From Neocallimastix lanati (nom. inval.) (taxonomy: Eukaryota > Neocallimastigomycota > Neocallimastigomycetes > Neocallimastigales > Neocallimastigaceae), in assembly GCA_016946835.1 (NCBI GenBank), contig JACVTC010000095.1, positions 476,001 through 540,000 on the forward strand: a stretch of DNA of 64,000 nt. The letters run 5' to 3'. The notes under the pieces are model-generated. The model searched no databases. It worked only from the letters and a program-made list of their open reading frames with translations, and was not told where the DNA came from. Made by a program: the position numbers and the translations under genes. Shown one piece after another: positions 53,141 through 64,000 of the stretch (the first letter of the stretch is position 1; each line of letters begins with the position of its first letter).

Positions 53141-53966
53141 AAAAATGGAAAAGCAAGAAACCTTCAATTAATATAATAAGTTTATATTAAATCTTTTATA
53201 TATATATATATATTTATATTATCTTTAAATATATTATTTAATTAATAATAATTATAAACTATATTTTAAACCATTGTATTAATCAATATATATATATATT
53301 ACATATATTAACATTTTTGTTGGATAATTTAATATAGGTTATTTTTTATTTAATTAATAAGAAAGATTAATGATATTCTTTCATATTGCTTATATTTTCA
53401 TGGACTAATAAAAAAAAATCATTCTTTTTTCATTAAAATAAAAAAAAAAAATAATTATTGAAATATATATGTACATATGTATTAGTCTATCTTAATTCTT
53501 TTTTTCTAATTTCTTTTAAATATAATACTATAAAAGATGAATAAAATAAAGTTATTATTATATATTAATTATTTAACTTAATATAATAATAAAGCAATTA
53601 TTATTAATATAAATCATTCGATATGTTTTTTCTATTCTTTAAAAATTACATATATATGAAACATTCAAAAAAAAAAAAAAAAAAAAAAAAAATCGCAATA
53701 AAGTAAAAGTTTAAAAACTTATTATTAATTTAAATAATTTATTCCATAAATTAATATCATAACTTAATAAAATAAAAAAAATCAATTATTAATCCTTCTC
53801 TTTCATTTAAATAAATGTAAAAATAGTCCTTTTTTTTTTTTATTTACTTTACAAAATAGGAATAATAAAAATTAGATTTTTCATTATAATTCTTTTGATT
53901 TGAGAAATAAACATTGTTAAATGAATATTACATTCTCCTATTTATAAATTTTTTATTTTTTATTTT

Positions 53967-54027
<61 letters not shown>

Positions 54028-54097
54028 TATCTTTAGTAATAAGATTTCAATTGTCAAAATTGACAATAGAATAAAGTATAAAATATTTCTGATTTAA

Positions 54098-54136
<39 letters not shown>

Positions 54137-54490
54137 TAATAGTAATAATAATAATAATAATAATAATATTAATAATAAAAGTTAAAAATAAAAGAAAATG
54201 AATTTTAAAGTTTAAAGATTTTAAAATTTATATCAATTTTTTTTTTTTTTTTTTTATATATATATTTTTATATTTAATTTAATATTTAATAAAACCGAAA
54301 TAATTAAACAAAAAATATATATATATATATAATATATTCTATTATATATATATATATCAATACATATATATTAAACTTTTTTAAGATATAAAAGTAAACT
54401 ATAGTATAGAATATAAGATGGTTAAATGATATTGATATATTTTTTTAGATATTTTATTATTATTTAATATATTAAAAAAAAAATAATAAT

Positions 54491-54524
<34 letters not shown>

Positions 54525-54726
54525 AATATCAAGTTTAAAAATTTTATCAATTTAATATACTTTATTCCAAGGGAATTCGAAGATAGAATTTGAAATTCGA
54601 AGTTCGAAAACATAAAAAAAAAAAAAAAAACATAAAAAATAAATAAAAAATATCTATATTATGATGAATAAGAATAAATATTATAATAATAAATAAAAGA
54701 CTTTTAGGTATTGTTATTTTCATTAT

Positions 54727-54816
<90 letters not shown>

Positions 54817-55412
54817 GAAAAAAAAAAAAAATTGTTTTTCTTTTTTATTTATTTATTTTATTAAGTTTATAAAATATAATTAAATATAATTATTATCTAT
54901 TTTACACTATTTGATGATTTAAATATTTAAATAAATATAATTATATCGAAAAAAAAAGAATTTTTTTTTTCTTTTCTTTTAACTACTTATATTCTAATTG
55001 TATAAATAATAAAACTTTATTATTGCTAATAATATATATATATAAATATAAAGATAAATGATTAATTTTAATATGTGTATTATGTAAATAGAGTGATAAC
55101 AAATAAAAAAAAATAAGAATTTTTTTTTTTTCTTCTTTCTATTTCTTATTTAAATGGGATAGTAATGTTTAAAGATAATTAAAAATTTATGTTTTAAGAA
55201 GAAGAAGAAAAAATAATAATAATAATAATAATAACAATAATAATAATAATAATAATAATGATAAAATAATTATATTATTAATATTAATATTAAATATGTT
55301 TTTAAATGAATATATATATATATATATATATTTGTTTCAGTTAATTTCGAAAATAATATTCCCAATTCTTCTATTTTTTTTTTTTTTTATTTGAATTAGT
55401 TTGATATTTTTT
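52702..55412. other. Gene-free AT-rich stretch
   Basis: Contains an A-run at 53098-53138, a T-run of about 50 at 53970-54020, (AAT)n at 54096-54175, (AT)n plus a T-run of about 50 at 54729-54810 and (AAT)n at 55215-55260. No gene is recognised. The minus-strand frame at 52952-53167 is mostly poly-Phe. Confidence 0.75.
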
Positions 55413-56843
55413 TCATTCTTTTATTTTTTCTTTTCTTTTTCTTTTCAATTCATTTTTCTTCTCCTTCTTTCTTCTTTTCTTCTCCTTTTTTTCTCTCCTT
55501 TTCTTTTCTTTCATTAATTTCTTCGCCTTTCTTAATCTTTCCTTTTTTTTATTAAGATCATTCAGTGAGTCCATGTATCCTGCGGTAATAATACCCGCTG
55601 GTAAAGCTACTAATGCAATACCACAAACGGACGATATCATTGCAATGATTCTTCCCTCAGTAGTATGGGGATAGAGATCACCATACCCTACGGTCGTTAG
55701 TGACACGGTAGCCCAATAAATAGCACTGAAAAATGTTTCAAATGATTCTCCTTCCACATTAAAAATAATAAGTGCTGAAATTAAAATATAACCAAGAGCT
55801 AAACCACCAACAGCAATTAATGGATTTCTTGAATTTTTAATGACATCTGATATAATGATAATACTTTTGGAATATCGAAAGGCTTTAATGGCTCGAACGA
55901 TACGAAGAGTTTTAATTAAATTAAATATCTTAAGAAGTCTTAAACCACTATAGAAGAATGTTAGCGATGGTAAGATAGAAAGAAGATCAATAATAGCCCA
56001 AGGAGTGAATGGATATTTAATAAACGCTACATATGTCTTATTTTCACTTTTAAAATCGGCTGTAATAAATCTAAAAATATAATCAATAATAAAAATGACC
56101 GTCACTGTGGCATCCAGATAATCAAAAATAGAATATGACGTCTTGCAAGTCAAAGGGATTAAACTAACAACAATGGTTGTGATAATAAAAATATCATATA
56201 TTATACTGACTGTATCTCCAGTCTTTCCCACCTCAATAATTTGAAATAATCGTGCTCGGAAACCTTTAGCCTTTTCAAATTTTAGCAGAGAATTCTCACT
56301 TTTTGAATTTTTATCTTTATGCTCTTTATCACTTTCATCTCCCTCCTTATCAATTGAATCATCAATATCAATTATTACATCTTTTCCTCTATTACTGATA
56401 TTACTACCATCCATATAACTTTCATTATTAGATTCTGTGAAACTCCTACTATCAATTTCAATTTTAATTTCACTCTCATTATCATTACCTATGCTATTGA
56501 TATTGTCACTTTCAGTGTTATCGTCTGTATAAATGTAACTACTACTATCAATACCATTGACACTTTCAACCTTACCTTTATTTTTATGTTTCTTTCCTTT
56601 ATTTTTACTATTAATTTCTTCTTCACGGTAACTCCTTTCTTGATTTTCATTATTATTTTTTATTTTATTATCATTCATGTTTTTCATATTATCGTTTTCT
56701 TCATGAATACTACTTCTGGTCAAACTTTTTGTATTAGATTCTCCAGTTTCATTATATCTATTAATACTATTTCTGGCCATATTTTTCATACTGGATTCAC
56801 CAATATCATCATCTTTATTCGATATTTCTAGGTTATTATCCAT
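55413..56843 (-). CDS. Voltage-gated potassium channel (six-transmembrane, single domain)
   Basis: Intronless, 476 residues. Residues 1-200 are charged and low-complexity (Asn/Asp/Glu/Ser/Lys). S1 is about 214-238 (SIIYDIFIITTIVVSLIPL), S2 about 245-268, and S3 about 286-302 (IIDLLSILPSL). S4 is about 307-332, with regularly spaced basic residues in LRLLKIFNLIKTLRIVRAIK and on to AFR. S5 is about 350-372. The pore reads FFSAIYWATVSLTTVGYGDL, with the K+ filter TVGYGD, and S6 is about 398-424 with ALPAGIITAGY. The tail is a Lys/Arg/Glu-rich coiled stretch (430-476). No T1 tetramerisation domain precedes S1 and no cyclic-nucleotide domain follows S6, so it looks like a minimal Kv or bacterial-style KvAP/Kch-like channel. 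It should sit as a tetramer in the plasma membrane or flagellar membrane; location is unknown. Confidence 0.93.
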   Translation of the reverse strand: MDNNLEISNKDDDIGESSMKNMARNSINRYNETGESNTKSLTRSSIHEENDNMKNMNDNKIKNNNENQERSYREEEINSKNKGKKHKNKGKVESVNGIDSSSYIYTDDNTESDNINSIGNDNESEIKIEIDSRSFTESNNESYMDGSNISNRGKDVIIDIDDSIDKEGDESDKEHKDKNSKSENSLLKFEKAKGFRARLFQIIEVGKTGDTVSIIYDIFIITTIVVSLIPLTCKTSYSIFDYLDATVTVIFIIDYIFRFITADFKSENKTYVAFIKYPFTPWAIIDLLSILPSLTFFYSGLRLLKIFNLIKTLRIVRAIKAFRYSKSIIIISDVIKNSRNPLIAVGGLALGYILISALIIFNVEGESFETFFSAIYWATVSLTTVGYGDLYPHTTEGRIIAMISSVCGIALVALPAGIITAGYMDSLNDLNKKKERLRKAKKLMKEKKRREKKEKKRRKKEKKNELKRKRKEKIKE

Positions 56844-57344
56844 ATTTTTATTTTTATTATAAATATATAATAATAAAAGATAAAAGATAAAAAAAAAAAT
56901 ATATATATATATATATATAGTATATTATATATTATATATTATATATATATTTATTTAGTTTCAGTTTTATTTTTATTCTTATATTAGTTTTTATTTTTCT
57001 ATTTTAATTTTTTTTTATTTTTATTTTTTATATTATTATTATTATTATTATTATTTATTATTATTAAAGAATATCTTTAAGTAACAATATCTTTTAAATA
57101 AAAATAAAAATAAAAAAAAAAAAAAATATAAAATAAAAACAATATATATTAAAATAAATAAAAAAATTATAATAATTAAATAGTGGAAAATACTTTTTAT
57201 TGGAAAACAGAATAATCTTAATAACTATTTTAAGGATAATTAATAATAAATAAATCTTAAAAAGTTTGAAAATGTTTTTTTTTTTCTTAATTATGAAAAA
57301 GTTAACATTAATTTATTAACTTTGGTTTTTTTTTTTTATTTATA

Positions 57345-57505
57345 TATATATTTTTATTTATTTACTTATTTATTTACTTATTTACTTATTTATTTATTTA
57401 TATACTTATTTATTCATTCATATACTTATTTATTCATTCATATACTTATTTATTCATTCATATACTTATTTATTCATTCATATACTTATTTATTTATTTG
57501 TTCAA
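57345..57505. repeat. TTTA-based array with a higher-order unit
   Basis: TTTATTTACTTA-type repeats pass into four copies of a 20-bp unit, ATACTTATTTATTCATTCAT. Confidence 0.9.
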
Positions 57506-57837
57506 TAATAATTTTTATTTATTTTATTTTTAATGTTATTGATAGATAAACTATTATTATATTATAATAATATAATAATAGTTTAATAATAAATAATCAT
57601 TTTTATTTTATTTATTTTCTACAAACATTTATTTATATTAAAAAAAAAAAAAAAGTTGTGTAATTTGGATCATAATATAAATCAATATAAAACAATATAT
57701 AAATGCTTAAAAGTAAAAATTATATTAATTATTTTCAAAATGTTGATCACCAAATTTGTTCAAAAATAAAAATTTTTATTTAATAAAAATGGAACAGTTA
57801 AACATCAAATAAATATTTAAAATATTAATATATATAT

Positions 57838-58345
57838 AATAATTTATTATTTATTATTTATTATTTATTATTTATTATTTATTATTTATTATTTATTATT
57901 TATTATTTATTATTTATTATTTATTATTCAATTATTTATTATTTATTATTTATTATTTATTATTTATTATTTATTATTTATTATTTATTATTCAATTATT
58001 TATTATTCAATTATTCAATTATTTATTATTTATTACTTATTACTTATTATTTATTATTTATTTATTATTTATTTATTATTTATTATTTATTATTTATTAT
58101 TTATTATTTATTATTTATTATTTATTATTTCATTGTTTATTATTTAATTATTTAATTATTTAATTATTTCATTTCTTATTATTTAATTATTTAATTATTT
58201 CATTGCTTATTATTTAATTATTTAATTATTTAATTATTTATTATTTATTATTTATTCAATTATTTAATTATTTCATTGATTATTATTTGATTATTTAATT
58301 ATTAATTATTTCATTGCTTATTATTTAATTATTTAATTATTTAAT
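57838..58345. repeat. (TTATTAT/TTATTTA)n heptamer array, about 500 bp
   Basis: Long array of the inverse of the heptamer at 8829 and 37378, degenerating rightward into TAATTATTTAATTATT-type units with ATTTCATTGCTTATTATT inserts. Confidence 0.95.
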
Positions 58346-58407
58346 ATTAATTTATATATACTTCTATGTTTACATTTTGAATTTAAAATTATTTAAAAAA
58401 TTTCTTC

Positions 58408-58443
<36 letters not shown>

Positions 58444-58964
58444 GAATAAAAATCAAACTTTATAATCACTTATATCATAGTATTCATGAAATAAAACTAC
58501 TTTATATTTTTATTCTTGCTTTTGTTTTTCTTTTCATATGAACACTTTGTTGTTGTTTTTATTGTTGTTTCAAACAGATATTATAAATAAAATGTATATT
58601 TTTATTATTATATATTATTATTATTATTAATTATTAATTGTTGATATATTGGTTAGTAAATAGTATACATATTTTTACTCTTATTATTAGTACTATTATT
58701 GTTATTATTCATATTAATTATTTTTAACAATTATTATTAACCATTATAATTATTTATTAATTATTATTATTATTATTATTATTATTATTTTATTATTAAT
58801 ATCATTAATTATTATTAATTAATAATATTTGTACTATTGCTTTTAAATACAAAAAATTAATTTACATATAAATGTATTATTACTTTTATATAAATAAAGA
58901 TTATATAATTAATGTATAAATTAAAGTTTTCATAATCAACATTCATTTAACTTTTAATGAAAAA

Positions 58965-59008
<44 letters not shown>

Positions 59009-59344
59009 TTTTTATTATATATATATGTAAGATTAATATGAAAAAAAAATTTTTTTTTTCTGTTTCATTTTTTTAGTAAATATATAATTTTTAAATAAAA
59101 GTTTTTTTTTTTTTTTTTATATCATTTTTAATTTAAGCTTAACCATTAATCATTTAAATCAACCTTATTTTTATTATTTAATAAAATAGTTATATTTTAT
59201 TAATATTTAAGTTTTAAAATATACCATTTTATTTTTCGAAAAAAAAAAAAAAAAGAAAAAAAATTTTTTAAATATATATATATATTTTATTTTCTTAAAA
59301 ATATAGCATGTCTATATAAATTAAAAATATAAAATTTTATAATC

Positions 59345-63861
<4,517 letters not shown>

Positions 63862-64000
63862 GTAAATATATTACTAACCAAATATTATATATATATGAAT
63901 TAAGAAAAAAAAATTTCAATAAATATAATAATTTTAAATATATTATTAGAAAGAAAAAAAAATAACAAGTTTTTCAATTTAATTTATTCAAAAATATTTT
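63862..64000. other. Start of the ninth DNAI2 intron, to the window end
   Basis: Begins GTAAATATA after the codons for PSPETIE. No convincing next exon is seen before the window ends; a TTAG near 63945 is followed by Lys-rich low-complexity sequence only. Confidence 0.5.

Larger units (their letters stand above)
56844..59344. other. Gene-free stretch between the K+ channel and dynein genes
   Basis: Divergent intergenic region between two oppositely transcribed genes. It holds the 5' flanks of both plus two tandem arrays (listed separately), with no further gene. Near both ends are (AT)n runs (56900-56950, 58975-59000) of the sort seen upstream of other genes here. Confidence 0.7.

Overview
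The window is extremely AT-rich eukaryotic DNA with short GT-AG introns (about 185-1000 bp), long A/T homopolymers and very abundant microsatellites. Spliced fungal-type genes combined with an axonemal outer-arm dynein intermediate chain point to a flagellated (zoosporic) fungus. The base composition and the ankyrin-rich content fit an anaerobic gut fungus (Neocallimastigomycota) best. That placement is inference; no species is claimed. All three stop codons terminate plausible genes, so the nuclear code looks standard.

Layout, left to right. 1-1252: decayed endonuclease part of a non-LTR retrotransposon. 2869-3492 (+): LURP-one-related/Tubby-fold protein. 4735-6450: non-LTR reverse-transcriptase relic interrupted by an (AAAT)n tract. 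7253-8081 (-): three-exon SERF-type small basic protein. 9832-10285: decayed coding island. 10917-11947 (-): four-exon, 191-residue multi-pass membrane protein. 16021-18442 (+): six-exon REI1/ZNF622 60S-biogenesis factor. 19114-20107 (-): cluster of C/D-box snoRNA candidates whose guide elements match well-known rRNA methylation sites, including one snoRNA present twice. 20815-22260: degraded, unidentified, possibly retrotransposon-derived sequence. 22884-26936 (-): intronless 1350-residue ankyrin protein. 30821-30952 (+): kinase-like fragment.

32352-36876: a complete-looking but dead Mutator-like (MULE) DNA transposon, with 53-bp terminal inverted repeats, a 9-bp target duplication, a FLYWCH plus MULE transposase pseudogene, a 38-bp minisatellite and a nested fold-back repeat. 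44136-45284 (+): TLDc (OXR1-type) protein. 49765-52330 (+): second non-LTR relic. 55413-56843 (-): six-transmembrane voltage-gated K+ channel. 59345 to the window end (+): nine exons of a DNAI2-type dynein intermediate chain, with an (AAT)n tract of several hundred bp in intron 3. The rest is AT-rich intergenic DNA with local duplications.

The genes do not form one pathway. REI1 and the snoRNA cluster are neighbours that both serve ribosome biogenesis, transcribed on opposite strands and pointing toward each other. The dynein chain and possibly the K+ channel would serve the zoospore. No wholly new system is demonstrated. The strongest non-obvious content is the snoRNA cluster, absent from any protein-coding view, and the bounded MULE.
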